From Vibrio agarilyticus (GTDB lineage: Bacteria; Pseudomonadota; Gammaproteobacteria; Enterobacterales; Vibrionaceae): DNA of 64,000 nt. The stretch spans positions 62,001 to 126,000 of the forward strand of contig NZ_JABAIK010000008.1 in the NCBI RefSeq assembly GCF_012641465.1. Reading direction: 5' to 3'. Shown here one piece after another: positions 33,123 through 43,675 of this stretch (position 1 is the first letter of the stretch; each line of letters opens with the position of its first letter). Position numbers and translations under genes: made by a program. The notes under the pieces were generated by a model, which had not been told where the DNA came from, ran no database searches, and worked only from the letters and a program-made list of their open reading frames with translations.

Positions 33123-33704
33123 ATGTACCAAGATCTAATTCGAAGTGAGTTAAACGAAGCCGCGCAAGTGCTAAATGCCTTTTTAAGCGATGAGCACAAT
33201 CTGCAGCAAATTGAGTTTGCCGCGAAAATGATCGCCGATTCGTTTAAAGCGGGCGGTAAAGTGCTTTCTTGTGGTAATGGTGGCTCACACTGTGATGCGA
33301 TGCATTTTGCTGAAGAGCTCACCGGACGTTATCGTGAAAATCGTCCCGGTTTTGCTGGCATCGCCATTTCCGATCCGAGTCATCTTTCATGCGTCAGTAA
33401 TGATTTTGGTTATGAATATGTATTTTCACGCTACGTTGAAGCGGTGGGCCGTGAAGGGGATGTTCTGTTTGGTTTATCTACATCGGGTAATTCTGGCAAC
33501 ATTCTTAAAGCGATTGAAGCGGCTAAAGCGAAAGGAATGCGTACCATCGCATTAACCGGTAAAGATGGCGGTCAAATGGCAGGGTTGGCCGATATCGAGA
33601 TTCGCGTTCCGCATTTTGGTTATGCGGATCGTATTCAAGAGGTTCATATCAAAATCATCCACATCATCATTCAGTTGATCGAAAAAGAGATGGCAGACGC
33701 ATAA
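33123..33704 (+). CDS. gmhA: Sedoheptulose-7-phosphate isomerase
   Basis: GmhA (LpcA) converts sedoheptulose 7-phosphate to D-glycero-D-manno-heptose 7-phosphate for LPS inner core. From the ATG at 33123 it is 193 aa (192 in E. coli) with a SIS fold: [20 protein letters not shown] binds the sugar phosphate and zinc, and [11 protein letters not shown] is the SIS phosphate loop. An earlier frame start at 33042 lacks a ribosome site. Confidence 0.97.
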   Translation: MYQDLIRSELNEAAQVLNAFLSDEHNLQQIEFAAKMIADSFKAGGKVLSCGNGGSHCDAMHFAEELTGRYRENRPGFAGIAISDPSHLSCVSNDFGYEYVFSRYVEAVGREGDVLFGLSTSGNSGNILKAIEAAKAKGMRTIALTGKDGGQMAGLADIEIRVPHFGYADRIQEVHIKIIHIIIQLIEKEMADA

Positions 33705-33847
33705 CGCGAGCGAGTTCTCAGCGTCCTAGGTGGCGCTGTTTTGATTAAACCACCACAACCGTGGGACAGGTATAACGGGCATATTGCCTTGTCGCAGTTG
33801 GCTTTAAGGTTGCGATCACATCATTCTATTTGCATGGAGGCGGTAAC

Positions 33848-34687
33848 ATGTGTGAATTACTTGGTATGAGCGCAAACGTACCTACCGATATTTGTTTTAG
33901 CTTCACCGGGTTAATGCAGCGCGGAGGCCGAACAGGACCTCATCGCGATGGTTGGGGGATCACCTTTTACGAGGGTAAAGGGTGTCGCAGCTTTAAAGAT
34001 CCAAACCCAAGCTTTGATTCTAAAATCGCTCAATTAGTGCAAAATTATCCGATTAAAAGCTGCGCTGTTATAAGCCACATTCGTCAAGCGAATCGGGGTG
34101 GGGTCAGTTTGGAAAATACGCACCCTTTTACTCGAGAGTTATGGGGACGCTATTGGACTTTTGCTCACAATGGGCAATTAACCGACTTTCAGAACCTGGC
34201 GTGCGGCCGATTTGAGCCCGTTGGACAAACGGACAGTGAGCGTGCGTTTTGCTGGTTACTCAATCAGCTTGAGCTGCAATTTGATGCGCGTCCCGACAAC
34301 GCAATCTTGTTTGAGTTTATTGCTTCTTGTTGTGACTCTCTCAAAGAGATGGGGGTGTTTAATATGCTGCTTAGCGATGGTGAATATCTTTTGACCTATT
34401 GCACCAATCATCTGTATTGGCTCACTCGAAAAGCGCCGTTTGGCCACGCCACATTGCTCGATGAAGATGTGGAAGTGAATTTTCAAGAGCAAACCTCGCC
34501 CAATGACGTGGTGTCAGTGATTGCCACTCAACCACTGACCGCCAATGAAGCTTGGCAAAGAATGAAGCCTGGTGAGTACAACCTGTTCTACTTTGGCCAA
34601 CGTCAGCTGACCAATGTTGACCGTCTTAGCGCGGTTGATTTTGCAGAGGCCAAGCCTCGCGATCAATCTCCAACTCAGCCTTTATAA
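33848..34687 (+). CDS. Class II glutamine amidotransferase (YafJ-like)
   Basis: The 279-aa protein starts MCELLGM so that Cys2 becomes the N-terminal nucleophile of a GATase II domain, as in glutamine PRPP amidotransferase. Supporting segments are the GRTGPHRDGWGITFY region, SHIRQANRG and FAHNGQL. It follows gmhA as yafJ follows lpcA in E. coli. The acceptor substrate is unknown. GGAGGCGGTAAC precedes the ATG and supports this start over the GTG/ATG 6 codons upstream. Confidence 0.88.
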   Translation: MCELLGMSANVPTDICFSFTGLMQRGGRTGPHRDGWGITFYEGKGCRSFKDPNPSFDSKIAQLVQNYPIKSCAVISHIRQANRGGVSLENTHPFTRELWGRYWTFAHNGQLTDFQNLACGRFEPVGQTDSERAFCWLLNQLELQFDARPDNAILFEFIASCCDSLKEMGVFNMLLSDGEYLLTYCTNHLYWLTRKAPFGHATLLDEDVEVNFQEQTSPNDVVSVIATQPLTANEAWQRMKPGEYNLFYFGQRQLTNVDRLSAVDFAEAKPRDQSPTQPL

Positions 34688-34703
34688 ACCGACTCAAATC
34701 GGA

Positions 34704-35351
34704 TTATAAGTCTAACTCGTCGGCCGCATAGCCTTGTGGCCCGAGACACTGGCCATCAAGATAAGCGCGATTATCCTGCATCGATAACCTATCGCTGACC
34801 AGCCATTTAACCACCAAGGGATAAATGAAATGCTCTTGGTGCTGCACTCGAGCGATGAGCGCCGCTTCGTCATCGCCATCAAAAATCGGCACGCGAGCTT
34901 GCAAAATCACCGGACCGCCATCAAGCTCCTCGGTGACGAAATGAACGGTCGCGCCATGCTCACGATCACCCGCTTCAAGCGCTCGCTGGTGTGTATGAAT
35001 ACCGGGGTAGCGTGGTAACAGCGAGGGATGGATATTTACCAGACGCCCTGCATAGCGCTGAACAAACTCAGGACTCAAAATTCGCATATAGCCTGCGAGC
35101 ACCACAATATCGGGTTGATACTCGTCGATAGCATGCATTAGAGCTTGGTCGAAGTTCTCGCGAGTCTCATAAGCTTTGGGGTCGATAAAGTGCGCCGGTA
35201 TGGCCGCCTCTTTGGCGCGCGTTAGGCCATACGCATTTGCTTTGTTTGAGAATACGGCGCAGATTTTAGAGAGTGAAGGGGAGTGGCATGCGTCTATAAT
35301 GGCTTGCAAATTGGAGCCACTGCCGGAAATGAGCACCACAATATTTTTCAT
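34704..35351 (-). CDS. purN: Phosphoribosylglycinamide formyltransferase 1
   Basis: PurN transfers formyl from 10-formyl-THF to GAR in purine synthesis. From the ATG at 35351 the protein is 215 aa and begins MKNIVVLISGSGSNLQAIID. Its active-site Asn-His-Asp set appears in VNIHPSLLPRYPG, THQRAL and HFVTEELDGGP. It follows purM, but a 162-base gap containing a repeat fragment and a hairpin now separates them. Confidence 0.96.
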   Translation of the reverse strand: MKNIVVLISGSGSNLQAIIDACHSPSLSKICAVFSNKANAYGLTRAKEAAIPAHFIDPKAYETRENFDQALMHAIDEYQPDIVVLAGYMRILSPEFVQRYAGRLVNIHPSLLPRYPGIHTHQRALEAGDREHGATVHFVTEELDGGPVILQARVPIFDGDDEAALIARVQHQEHFIYPLVVKWLVSDRLSMQDNRAYLDGQCLGPQGYAADELDL

Positions 35352-35378
35352 CGCTTTTTCATCCATGATTTGAGCGTA

Positions 35379-35437
35379 TATACCCAAGTCATTCTCACTG
35401 AACCATGCATCTTGAGGTTACTTGGGTCTTGGGTATA
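35379..35437. repeat. Partial copy of the 268-bp repeat (about 59 bp)
   Basis: The left TATACCCAAG end is joined directly to the right portion (TCATTCTC... CTTGAGGTTACTTGGG), followed by a duplicated TTGGGTATA. It lies 28 bases upstream of purN inside the purMN gap and so is transcribed in the purMN mRNA. Confidence 0.75.
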
Positions 35438-35456
35438 GCTTTATGCCGAACAATAT

Positions 35457-35484
35457 GAAATGAGGACCGAAGTCCTCATTTTTG
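35457..35484. terminator. Hairpin in the purM-purN gap
   Basis: A perfect AATGAGGAC/GTCCTCATT stem with a 4-base CGAA loop is followed on + by TTTTT. Read on the transcribed minus strand the T-run is weak, so it may only attenuate purN or stabilise purM mRNA. Confidence 0.5.
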
Positions 35485-35513
35485 TCACTGTTAGTGTTGC
35501 ATCACTATAACGC

Positions 35514-36554
35514 TTAGCGGATTTCAACCTGCTCTTCGCCTTCATTGGCGGCGGCGATTTCACCAATCACCCATGCAGTTTCGCCTTCGGCTTGCAGCAG
35601 AGCAACAGCGCTGTCGGCTTGATCTTTTGGCAGAGCAACAATAAGACCGACACCACAGTTAAAGGTGCGGTACATTTCGCGAGTCGCGACATTGCCTTGC
35701 TCTTGTAGCCACTGGAAAATAACTGGCCATTCCCAACTCTTCCCATCTACGACAGCTTTGGTGCCTTGTGGCAGTACGCGAGGAATGTTTTCCCAAAAAC
35801 CGCCGCCAGTGATGTGAGAAATCGCATGGATATCATGCTCAGCAATCATCTTAAGCGCAGATTTGATGTAAATTTTGGTCGGTTCAAGGAGATGTTCGCC
35901 AATGGTGCGTCCAGCCAACTCTTGGTTTTTGTCTGCGCCTGAAACTTCAAGGATTTTGCGAACCAGTGAATAGCCATTAGAGTGCGGGCCACTTGAACCT
36001 ACGGCAATCAGAGCATCACCTACGGCGACTTGGCTGCCGTCAATGATGTTCTCTTTTTCGACCACGCCAACACAAAAGCCAGCAACGTCGTAGTCATCGC
36101 CTTCGTACATGCCCGGCATTTCAGCCGTTTCACCACCAATCAGTGAACAGCCTGCTTGCAAACAGCCTTCAGCGATACCCGTGACAACTTCCGCTGCGGT
36201 ATCGACATCCAACTTACCCGTTGCGTAGTAATCTAAGAAAAACAGCGGCTCGGCGCCTTGAACAATCAAATCGTTAACACACATCGCGACCAAGTCGATA
36301 CCAATGGTGTCGTGTTTATTCATATCCAATGCCAAACGTAGCTTAGTGCCAACGCCGTCCGTGCCAGAAACCAGCACAGGGTGGCGGTATTTTGTTGGGA
36401 TCTCACACAATGCGCCAAAGCCACCGATTCCGCCCATTACTTCTGGGCGACGTGTCCGTTTTACTGCGCCTTTGATACGTTCAACCAATGCGTTACCCGC
36501 ATCAATATCAACACCTGCGTCTTTGTAGCTGAGAGAAGAGTTGTTACCGCTCAC
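35514..36554 (-). CDS. purM: Phosphoribosylformylglycinamidine cyclo-ligase
   Basis: PurM closes the imidazole ring to form AIR using ATP. The 346-aa protein shows the family segments [45 protein letters not shown] and [14 protein letters not shown]. The start is GTG with GAGGA upstream. A PurR-type operator overlaps the promoter about 70 bases upstream, and upp diverges from the same region. Confidence 0.97.
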   Translation of the reverse strand: MSGNNSSLSYKDAGVDIDAGNALVERIKGAVKRTRRPEVMGGIGGFGALCEIPTKYRHPVLVSGTDGVGTKLRLALDMNKHDTIGIDLVAMCVNDLIVQGAEPLFFLDYYATGKLDVDTAAEVVTGIAEGCLQAGCSLIGGETAEMPGMYEGDDYDVAGFCVGVVEKENIIDGSQVAVGDALIAVGSSGPHSNGYSLVRKILEVSGADKNQELAGRTIGEHLLEPTKIYIKSALKMIAEHDIHAISHITGGGFWENIPRVLPQGTKAVVDGKSWEWPVIFQWLQEQGNVATREMYRTFNCGVGLIVALPKDQADSAVALLQAEGETAWVIGEIAAANEGEEQVEIR

Positions 36555-36595
36555 GAAGAAGTCCTCAATCTTTGGGTTGGATAGGAAACGGCGCT

Positions 36596-36635
36596 ATTCT
36601 AACAAGGCTTTAATCGTTTGGGCAAACGTTTGCGT
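36596..36635 (-). promoter_or_regulatory. purMN promoter with PurR operator
   Basis: The palindrome GCAAACGTTTGC (36622-36633) matches the core of the PurR operator. On the minus strand it overlaps a TTGCCC -35 (36620-36625); an 18-base spacer leads to a TAGAAT -10 (36596-36601). Repression by purine-bound PurR is inferred from the E. coli pur regulon. Confidence 0.85.
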
Positions 36636-36874
36636 CGAGTTTTTTTATCCTAATCCCCACAGCGCAAGCGGTTACTTGCGGTGGATTTCGTGTATAATCG
36701 GGCAGTTTATATATTTCTACCCGCGCCACCTAAACCTGCAACACGAAGTGGCGTGAGTACAGTCTTTTATTCGAATCGATCTACTGAGTGACGATAAACC
36801 CAATGTGCCGACTTGCGCACCAAAGGTCAATGGCAGCGGTAGAATCGATAGGAAACAACGAGCCGGAGATGAAA

Positions 36875-37501
36875 ATGAAAGTTGTTGAAGTCAAACACCC
36901 GCTGGTCAAACACAAATTAGGTCTGATGCGTGAGGGTGAAATCAGCACTAAGCGTTTTCGTGAGTTAGCCACTGAAGTTGGCAGCCTACTTACTTATGAA
37001 GCAACCGCTGATTTTGAAACTGAAAAAGTGACAATCAATGGCTGGAATGGTCCGGTTGAAGTCGACCAAATTAAAGGCAAGAAAGTCACCGTAGTGCCAA
37101 TTTTGCGTGCGGGTCTTGGTATGATGGATGGCGTTCTTGAGCATATGCCAAGTGCACGTATCAGCGTGGTAGGTATCTACCGTGATGAAGAAACGCTAGA
37201 GCCAGTACCTTACTTCAATAAACTGGCATCAAACATGGAAGAGCGTATTGCGCTGGTGGTTGATCCAATGCTAGCAACCGGTGGCTCTATGATTGCGACC
37301 ATTGATTTGCTTAAAGAAAAAGGCTGTAAGTCGATTAAAGTATTGGTTTTGGTTGCCGCGCCTGAAGGTATTGATGCCCTTGAAAAAGCGCACCCAGATG
37401 TTGAACTTTACACTGCGTCTATCGATGAAAAATTGAATGACAAAGGTTATATCGTTCCCGGTCTTGGCGACGCAGGCGATAAGATTTTCGGTACGAAATA
37501 A
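36875..37501 (+). CDS. upp: Uracil phosphoribosyltransferase
   Basis: Upp salvages uracil to UMP with PRPP. From the ATG at 36875 the product is 208 aa, the E. coli length, beginning [19 protein letters not shown]. The PRPP site is [10 protein letters not shown] and the uracil site is in the C-terminal [12 protein letters not shown]. The next gene, uraA, imports its substrate but here lies on the opposite strand, with a shared terminator. A TATAAT at 36693-36698 is a possible -10 box. Confidence 0.97.
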   Translation: MKVVEVKHPLVKHKLGLMREGEISTKRFRELATEVGSLLTYEATADFETEKVTINGWNGPVEVDQIKGKKVTVVPILRAGLGMMDGVLEHMPSARISVVGIYRDEETLEPVPYFNKLASNMEERIALVVDPMLATGGSMIATIDLLKEKGCKSIKVLVLVAAPEGIDALEKAHPDVELYTASIDEKLNDKGYIVPGLGDAGDKIFGTK

Positions 37502-37523
37502 TCGCAGCATCATCGTTGGGAAT

Positions 37524-37557
37524 AAAAAAGGCTTGGTCAATTGACCAAGCCTTTTTT
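37524..37557. terminator. Bidirectional terminator between upp and uraA
   Basis: A perfect 34-base palindrome, with arms 37524-37540 and 37541-37557, has A6 on one side and T6 on the other. It can terminate both convergent genes. Confidence 0.93.
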
Positions 37558-37636
37558 ATTCCCGTTCCACCTGACATTGTCGCGCTTTTTGTGACCAATT
37601 TGGCGCAGCGCAGCTTCAAGTGGAACATTTAATGAA

Positions 37637-38908
37637 TTAACGCGTTGCTGGCGTCTCTTCAATTTCATCGACTTCCATTTGAGCGTTATCAACCACGTGA
37701 TTTTCGCCCATATTATTTGGCAAAATTAAGTTAAGCAAAATCGCCACGATACCGCACAAGCTTACGCCTTGCAGGCTAAATTCACCGATGCCAAAGGCCA
37801 TGCCGCCAATACCAAAGACCAAAGTGACAGCCACAATCACGAGATTACGTGCATTGTGCAAATCGACATGATTTTTGATCAGCGTGTTGAGACCGACGGT
37901 CGCAATCGAACCAAAGAGCAAAATCATAATGCCGCCCATAACTGGCAGTGGAATGGTAAGCAATACTGCGCCAAGTTTACCAACCAGCGCTAAAACGATG
38001 GCGGTAATCGCGCCCCAAGTCATGATTTTGGGGTCGAACGCTTTGGTTAGCATAACTGCGCCAGTCACTTCGCTATAGGTGGTATTCGGTGGCGCGCCCA
38101 CAAACGCTGCCGCCATAGTGGCAATTCCGTCGCCCGCAATGGTGCGATGCAGACCTGGTTTCTTAAGGTAGTTTTTGCCCGTGACGTTTGAGATTGCCAG
38201 CATGTCACCGACGTGTTCTACAGCAGGTGCAATGGCAACTGGGATCATGAACAAAATCGCATTGATATTAAATTCAGGCATGGTGAAGTTGGGGAGTGCA
38301 ATCCAAGCTGCGTTATGCACAGGGGTAAAGTCAACCACGCCGAAAAAGAGGCTTAAAATGTAGCCGGTCACAATACCACCGCAGATAGGGAGCAGTTTTA
38401 GCATGCCTTTAGCAAACACACTTATCGCAATAGTCACAAGTAATGATGCGGCAGAGATCCAAAGTGCGATATCGGCATCGACAATTTGAACTGCGCCATC
38501 GCCAGTGCGACCCAATGCCATGTGCACCGCGGTAGGCGCTAGGCCAAGACCAATCACCATGATAACTGGGCCCACGACGACAGGTGGCAGTAGACGGTGA
38601 ATGAAATCAACGCCGCGCACCTTGATAATGGCGCCCAAAATCACATACACCAGACCTGCGGCCATAAGGCCACCCATGGTAGAGGCAACGCCCCATGTCT
38701 GTACGCCATACATAATGGGGGCAATAAAGGCGAAAGAAGACGCCAAGAAAATCGGCACACTACGGCGTGTGACCAGTTGGAACAACAAGGTACCCACACC
38801 TGCGCCAAATAGCGCTACGTTCGGGTCAAGGCCCGTCAGTAGTGGTACAAGCACCAAAGCACCGAAAGCGACAAATAGCATTTGTACGCCTTGTAATGCG
38901 TGTTTCAT
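37637..38908 (-). CDS. uraA: Uracil/H+ symporter (NCS2 family)
   Basis: UraA is an inner-membrane nucleobase-ascorbate transporter family uracil importer. The 423-aa protein has about 14 hydrophobic segments; key sites are the HVGDMLAISNVTG region with the acidic residue of TM8 and the PNTTYSEVTGAV segment of TM10. It works with Upp. A PurR-like box lies 52 bases upstream. Confidence 0.95.
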   Translation of the reverse strand: MKHALQGVQMLFVAFGALVLVPLLTGLDPNVALFGAGVGTLLFQLVTRRSVPIFLASSFAFIAPIMYGVQTWGVASTMGGLMAAGLVYVILGAIIKVRGVDFIHRLLPPVVVGPVIMVIGLGLAPTAVHMALGRTGDGAVQIVDADIALWISAASLLVTIAISVFAKGMLKLLPICGGIVTGYILSLFFGVVDFTPVHNAAWIALPNFTMPEFNINAILFMIPVAIAPAVEHVGDMLAISNVTGKNYLKKPGLHRTIAGDGIATMAAAFVGAPPNTTYSEVTGAVMLTKAFDPKIMTWGAITAIVLALVGKLGAVLLTIPLPVMGGIMILLFGSIATVGLNTLIKNHVDLHNARNLVIVAVTLVFGIGGMAFGIGEFSLQGVSLCGIVAILLNLILPNNMGENHVVDNAQMEVDEIEETPATR

Positions 38909-38958
38909 ACAAACTCCCTAGTAAAATCAAAGCAAAATCGCCGGATATTATCACTTTA

Positions 38959-38975
38959 CCGAAAACGTTTGCTTG
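38959..38975. promoter_or_regulatory. PurR-like operator upstream of uraA
   Basis: CGAAAACGTTTGC with flanking C/T matches the PurR consensus (central CG, A-rich left and T-rich right arms). It lies in the divergent region between uraA and the DUF2066 gene; uraA is the likelier target. Confidence 0.65.
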
Positions 38976-39146
38976 GATTGGATCAAAAAACCAGCATAAT
39001 GATAGATGTCACTATTAGCGCTTGACGTGGTTTTTTGGCCGTTACTTTCGGATAAAACTGGCGTCATTGCTTGCTCGGTATGGGATAGTTGCTTATCATC
39101 GATGGTCTCTATACATCTCGTCCCGAGCAGGTCGATTAGGAAAAGT

Positions 39147-40298
39147 ATGCGTTATCTCGCTCTATTTATTCTGAGCTGTTTAGCTTGGACCAGCAGTGCT
39201 ATGACTCACGTTGACCTTTATGGGGTGAGCGTTGTGATTGATCGTGAACAAGAAGATGGTGATGCGTTGGCGCGTCGTCAGGCGCTTGAACAGGTGATTG
39301 TTCGAACCACCGGTGATAAGAGTGCAAGCCAAAACCCAGTGATTGCTAAAGCATTGGCAGGCAGCGCGCGTTATGTGTCGCAATTAAGTTATACCCAACT
39401 TGATGATGGGGCGACCCAGGTCAATTTTCGCTTTAATCAGGAGCAAATCAGCGCGCTATTAACCCAAGCTCAGTTGCCATTTTGGGCACCAGAGCGTCGC
39501 AACGTTCTAGTATGGCTGGTGGAAGAAAACCAATTTGAGCGTCAAATAGTGTGGGAACATACCGCATCTGAATTTGCCGCGAGCCTGCGTCAAGAAGCGG
39601 CAAAACGCGGCGTACCAGTGACATTCCCGATTGGGGATTTTGATGATGTTACTGGCGTTCAAATTGCCGATCTTTGGGGCGGGTTTGTTACGCCATTAAG
39701 CGCGGCAAGCCAACGTTATCCGGTTGAAGCCGTGCTGTTGGTTCGTTTGCAAGGCGATACCTTGCGCTGGACGCTGTATGATGCGGCGCCGGCGGCGATG
39801 ACTGCGACAATGGAGACGCCTTTAACAGGGGTAGCAAGTGGTATTGACGCGCCGTTATCTGTCATTGATGCGTTAGCAAACCAATTTGCTCAAAAAGACG
39901 CGGTGGTTGTTTCAAGTGAGTCGACCGAGTCGGTGGACGTGACGTTCCTAAATGTGCGTAACGCGTTAGACTTCTTCACGTTGGAAAAATCGTTAAGTGC
40001 GCTGAATTCCGTTGCCGCGCTCGATATTTTGCAAATACAAGGTGATCATTTGACGGTTCGCGTGCATTTGCTAGCGCAGCGCGCCGCGTTTGAACAGCAG
40101 ATGTCGCAACTGCCTCGTTTGCAACGGTTTATTGACGAGTTTGCCGCGCCTCAAGCCAGCGTAAGTGGCCCAACCCCAGCGCTAGACTCGATTGCGACGG
40201 CAGACGATAACCTTGTCACGCCAGTTGCGTTAGAAACCATTGCGGTACCCACCACGGCCAACGCAGGCCCGTTGGTGTTTGAGTGGTTAGCGCCATAA
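39147..40298 (+). CDS. DUF2066-domain periplasmic protein
   Basis: The 383-aa protein starts MRYLALFILSCLAWTSSAM with a signal peptide (about 1-18) and contains a DUF2066 region (about 20-330) with a VDLYGVSVVIDREQEDGDALARR start. Function is unknown. In many gammaproteobacteria a DUF2066 gene is associated with purMN and hda, but no hda follows here. The ATG at 39147 is chosen for the signal peptide and AGGAAAAG site; a 47-codon upstream extension is unlikely. Confidence 0.82.
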   Translation: MRYLALFILSCLAWTSSAMTHVDLYGVSVVIDREQEDGDALARRQALEQVIVRTTGDKSASQNPVIAKALAGSARYVSQLSYTQLDDGATQVNFRFNQEQISALLTQAQLPFWAPERRNVLVWLVEENQFERQIVWEHTASEFAASLRQEAAKRGVPVTFPIGDFDDVTGVQIADLWGGFVTPLSAASQRYPVEAVLLVRLQGDTLRWTLYDAAPAAMTATMETPLTGVASGIDAPLSVIDALANQFAQKDAVVVSSESTESVDVTFLNVRNALDFFTLEKSLSALNSVAALDILQIQGDHLTVRVHLLAQRAAFEQQMSQLPRLQRFIDEFAAPQASVSGPTPALDSIATADDNLVTPVALETIAVPTTANAGPLVFEWLAP

Positions 40299-40305
40299 TA
40301 TTCAA

Positions 40306-40341
40306 AGACCCAAATGTCGGCTGATATTTGGGTCTATTTTT
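40306..40341 (+). terminator. Terminator of the DUF2066 gene
   Basis: A 10-bp stem (AGACCCAAAT, 40306-40315, with 40326-40335) is followed by ATTTTT, ending at the MITE border. Confidence 0.85.
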
Positions 40342-40607
40342 AGGGTCTGTTGACTTTTCGAGGTTAAATTTTGTTCGCGCAAAAATCGTTTTAGGCGAGA
40401 CAAGGCGTTTGCAGCTTAGTCATTCTAAGCAAAGACGTCTTAACAAAGCATAAAACGATTTTAGCCGAACCCTTCGGGCAGCCGTTGTGCTTCATTTCTA
40501 CTGCGTTATCGGCTTTTCATGTAGGTTGACTACACATTAAAGCCTCTGTCTTGTAGACATTTCCCACAAACGGCTGCAAAAATCAGCACGAAAGGTCAAC
40601 AGACCCT
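40342..40607. mobile_element. 266-bp MITE with TA flanks
   Basis: The terminal inverted repeats AGGGTCTGTTGACTTTTCG and CGAAAGGTCAACAGACCCT match at 18 of 19 positions. TA flanks GGGTCT...AGACCC on both sides, as expected of IS630/Tc1-mariner-type insertion. Sub-palindromes around TAAGCAAAGACGTCTTA are visible inside. There is no open frame. Its right end forms the stop codon of the DUF2069 gene. Confidence 0.88.
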
Positions 40608-41046
40608 AAATACCGCTTTTATCTTCTGTCGCAAATCGTTGCGCTTCTTCTTTTTCTACCTGAGACAAACGCGGTAGTTTTAGACTCAGCTCTCTACCAC
40701 GCAGCCGCGCGTAAAAAATGTTGGCGACAAAACTGAGCGAGGTTAGCAATAACTCGCAAACCGCCAGTAAACGTTCTCCCTCATCGAGCACCACAAGCGT
40801 CAGTCCGTGCAAAAAATAGATCATTAAAATGAAGTTGGCCCAAGCATGAGTGTAGGGCTTTCCTTTTACGATGCCGTGCAGTGGAATAAGCAGGGGCGCA
40901 ACCCATAGGAGCGTCATTACCGTGCTATTGAGATGGGGATGAGGCGAAAGCCAGCTTTGCCAAACCACCACCCAAAGCATCAGGCCGATATGGCCAATAA
41001 GCGCCGCAATGCGTGCTGGAAAGCTGGAATAAGGGGGCGTTGTCAT
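40606..41046 (-). CDS. DUF2069 inner-membrane protein
   Basis: The 146-aa protein has four hydrophobic segments (about 9-28, 38-55, 66-88, 93-112) and a charged C-terminus, typical of DUF2069, a family of unknown function often linked to wrbA. It lies 16 bases downstream of wrbA. Its TAG stop is formed at the junction with the MITE, whose TA flank is part of the stop codon, so the coding sequence appears intact. Confidence 0.85.
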   Translation of the reverse strand: MTTPPYSSFPARIAALIGHIGLMLWVVVWQSWLSPHPHLNSTVMTLLWVAPLLIPLHGIVKGKPYTHAWANFILMIYFLHGLTLVVLDEGERLLAVCELLLTSLSFVANIFYARLRGRELSLKLPRLSQVEKEEAQRFATEDKSGI

Positions 41047-41062
41047 GAAGCCGTCTCCTATA

Positions 41063-42012
<950 letters not shown>

Positions 42013-42029
42013 ATTAGAGCATCCTTACA

Positions 42030-42067
42030 AAAAATCAATGCTACATTTGCCGCATGGCAAATGTAGC
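42030..42067 (-). terminator. bepA terminator (minus strand)
   Basis: A perfect 12-bp stem (42040-42051 with 42056-42067) is followed on the minus strand by ATTGATTTTTTG. It separates bepA from the arsC-wrbA-DUF2069 operon. Confidence 0.85.
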
Positions 42068-42088
42068 AAAATTTAATCTAACGTTGCG

Positions 42089-43543
42089 CTATTGTAATGC
42101 CAAAAAGCGTTCTCGCTCAACGAGCAATTGATCAATTCGCGCGTCGTAGCGCGCTTGTTGCAAGCTGCCTAACTCTGCCAGTTGGCTGGCTTGAGTGTAA
42201 AAGTGAATCGCTTTATCCCAATTGGCCTGCAGTGCCAAGATTTCGCCGCGCGAGGCCAGTTCCTCCGCCTCTTTGCCCAAATCTGCATTGGCTTTGGCGA
42301 GCAAAAACCAGCCATTGGTGTCTTGTGGGTGAGCGTGAGTGAAACGCTGCAATTGCGAGATAGCCTGTTCGAACTGCCCCGACTCAAGCAACACATTGGC
42401 GTGATTGATGACCAAAACAGGGTTCTCTGGTGAACGAGTCAGCGCTTGGCTTAACAGTGTTTGCGCTTTTTTGAGGCTGTTCATGCCAAGGTAGAGATCG
42501 CTCAGTGCATCGAGATAAAACAGATTATTCGGATCGTTTTGATGCAGCGTTTCAAGTAGCGCTTGCGCTTCATCAAATTGACGGTTGTCGAGCTTAATTA
42601 AGGCCGTGCCATAATCTGCCGCTGGGTGCATTGCCTCAGGTGTACGCTTGCGCTGGCGCGCCATCCAATCTAATGCATCTTCGGCTTTGGCGCCGCTGTA
42701 GCGTGCGACCACACGAGCGCGCGCTAGATGATAATCTAATGATTCAGAAACGTTTTGTACCGGATAGCTTTGGGCACGAATGCGGCTATCGGTAATTCGA
42801 TCTTCCGGTAATGGGTGGGTCAGCAGCATTGGCGGCGGCTTGGTTGCGTAGCGATATTGGTCAGATAATCGACCAAAGAATCGCGGCATGGCCTGCACGT
42901 CAAAACCGGCTTTTGCAAGGGTATTGAGACCAAGGCGATCCGCCTCTTTCTCATTACTGCGAGTATAGTTTATCTGCGCTTGCATATTACCTGCAGTGCC
43001 TGCGCTAATCACCGCAAGCCCTGCTTGCGGTGAGGCCAGCGCGAGTAACAGGCCGCCAGCAAGCGCGGCAAGCGATGCCGGAGAGCGCCGCGCTGCCTCT
43101 TCCATGCTGCGCGCAAGGTGTCGCTGGGTGACGTGGGCGATTTCGTGCGCCATCACCGACGCCAATTCACTTTCATCTTTGGCGTGAAGAAACAGTCCGG
43201 AATGAATCGCAACGTGGCCACCAAAAAAGGCAAACGCATTGATGTTTCGGTCGCGGATCATAAAGAAACGAAAATTGGTCTTAACGTCGTCGGCGTTGGC
43301 GACAAGACGATGGCCAAGGGTGCTGAGGTAATTGTTGAGCACAGGATCATCAATCACGGGTTGGCTGCGACGAATGATGCGCATGTAAGCATCGCCATAT
43401 TGGCGTTCTTGATCTATGGTCAGGGTCGCACCCGCAACGGTTCCCATATCGGGAAGATCCAATGCATTCGCCATGCTTGGCGTGGGAACTGCCAAACTGG
43501 CGGCAATGGCAAGGCAGATCACAGAACGGGTACGCTTTAGCAT
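42089..43543 (-). CDS. bepA: Periplasmic metalloprotease/chaperone BepA
   Basis: BepA (YfgC) degrades stalled LptD and BamA assembly intermediates and helps LptD maturation. From the ATG at 43543 it is 484 aa (487 in E. coli): a signal peptide (about 1-25), an M48 domain with HEIAHVTQRH and the downstream EKEADRLG metal ligand, and C-terminal TPR repeats from about 300. It follows the family order perM/bepA/yfgD. The longer frame upstream adds 39 unlikely codons. Confidence 0.96.
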   Translation of the reverse strand: MLKRTRSVICLAIAASLAVPTPSMANALDLPDMGTVAGATLTIDQERQYGDAYMRIIRRSQPVIDDPVLNNYLSTLGHRLVANADDVKTNFRFFMIRDRNINAFAFFGGHVAIHSGLFLHAKDESELASVMAHEIAHVTQRHLARSMEEAARRSPASLAALAGGLLLALASPQAGLAVISAGTAGNMQAQINYTRSNEKEADRLGLNTLAKAGFDVQAMPRFFGRLSDQYRYATKPPPMLLTHPLPEDRITDSRIRAQSYPVQNVSESLDYHLARARVVARYSGAKAEDALDWMARQRKRTPEAMHPAADYGTALIKLDNRQFDEAQALLETLHQNDPNNLFYLDALSDLYLGMNSLKKAQTLLSQALTRSPENPVLVINHANVLLESGQFEQAISQLQRFTHAHPQDTNGWFLLAKANADLGKEAEELASRGEILALQANWDKAIHFYTQASQLAELGSLQQARYDARIDQLLVERERFLALQ

Positions 43544-43675
43544 AGCGAGTATGGACTCCAATCGGTATCGCTTAAGACAATGTGTATGACAGAATAAATA
43601 CGAAATGGTTTCATTTGCTCGCAAAACACGTGAGCCGTTGAAACTCGTATCGCAGAACAACTCGAATCACTGTTC

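Noticed and set aside
43118-43540. 140-aa plus-strand frame inside bepA
   Set aside because: Antisense to the M48 domain of bepA, which is fully supported.
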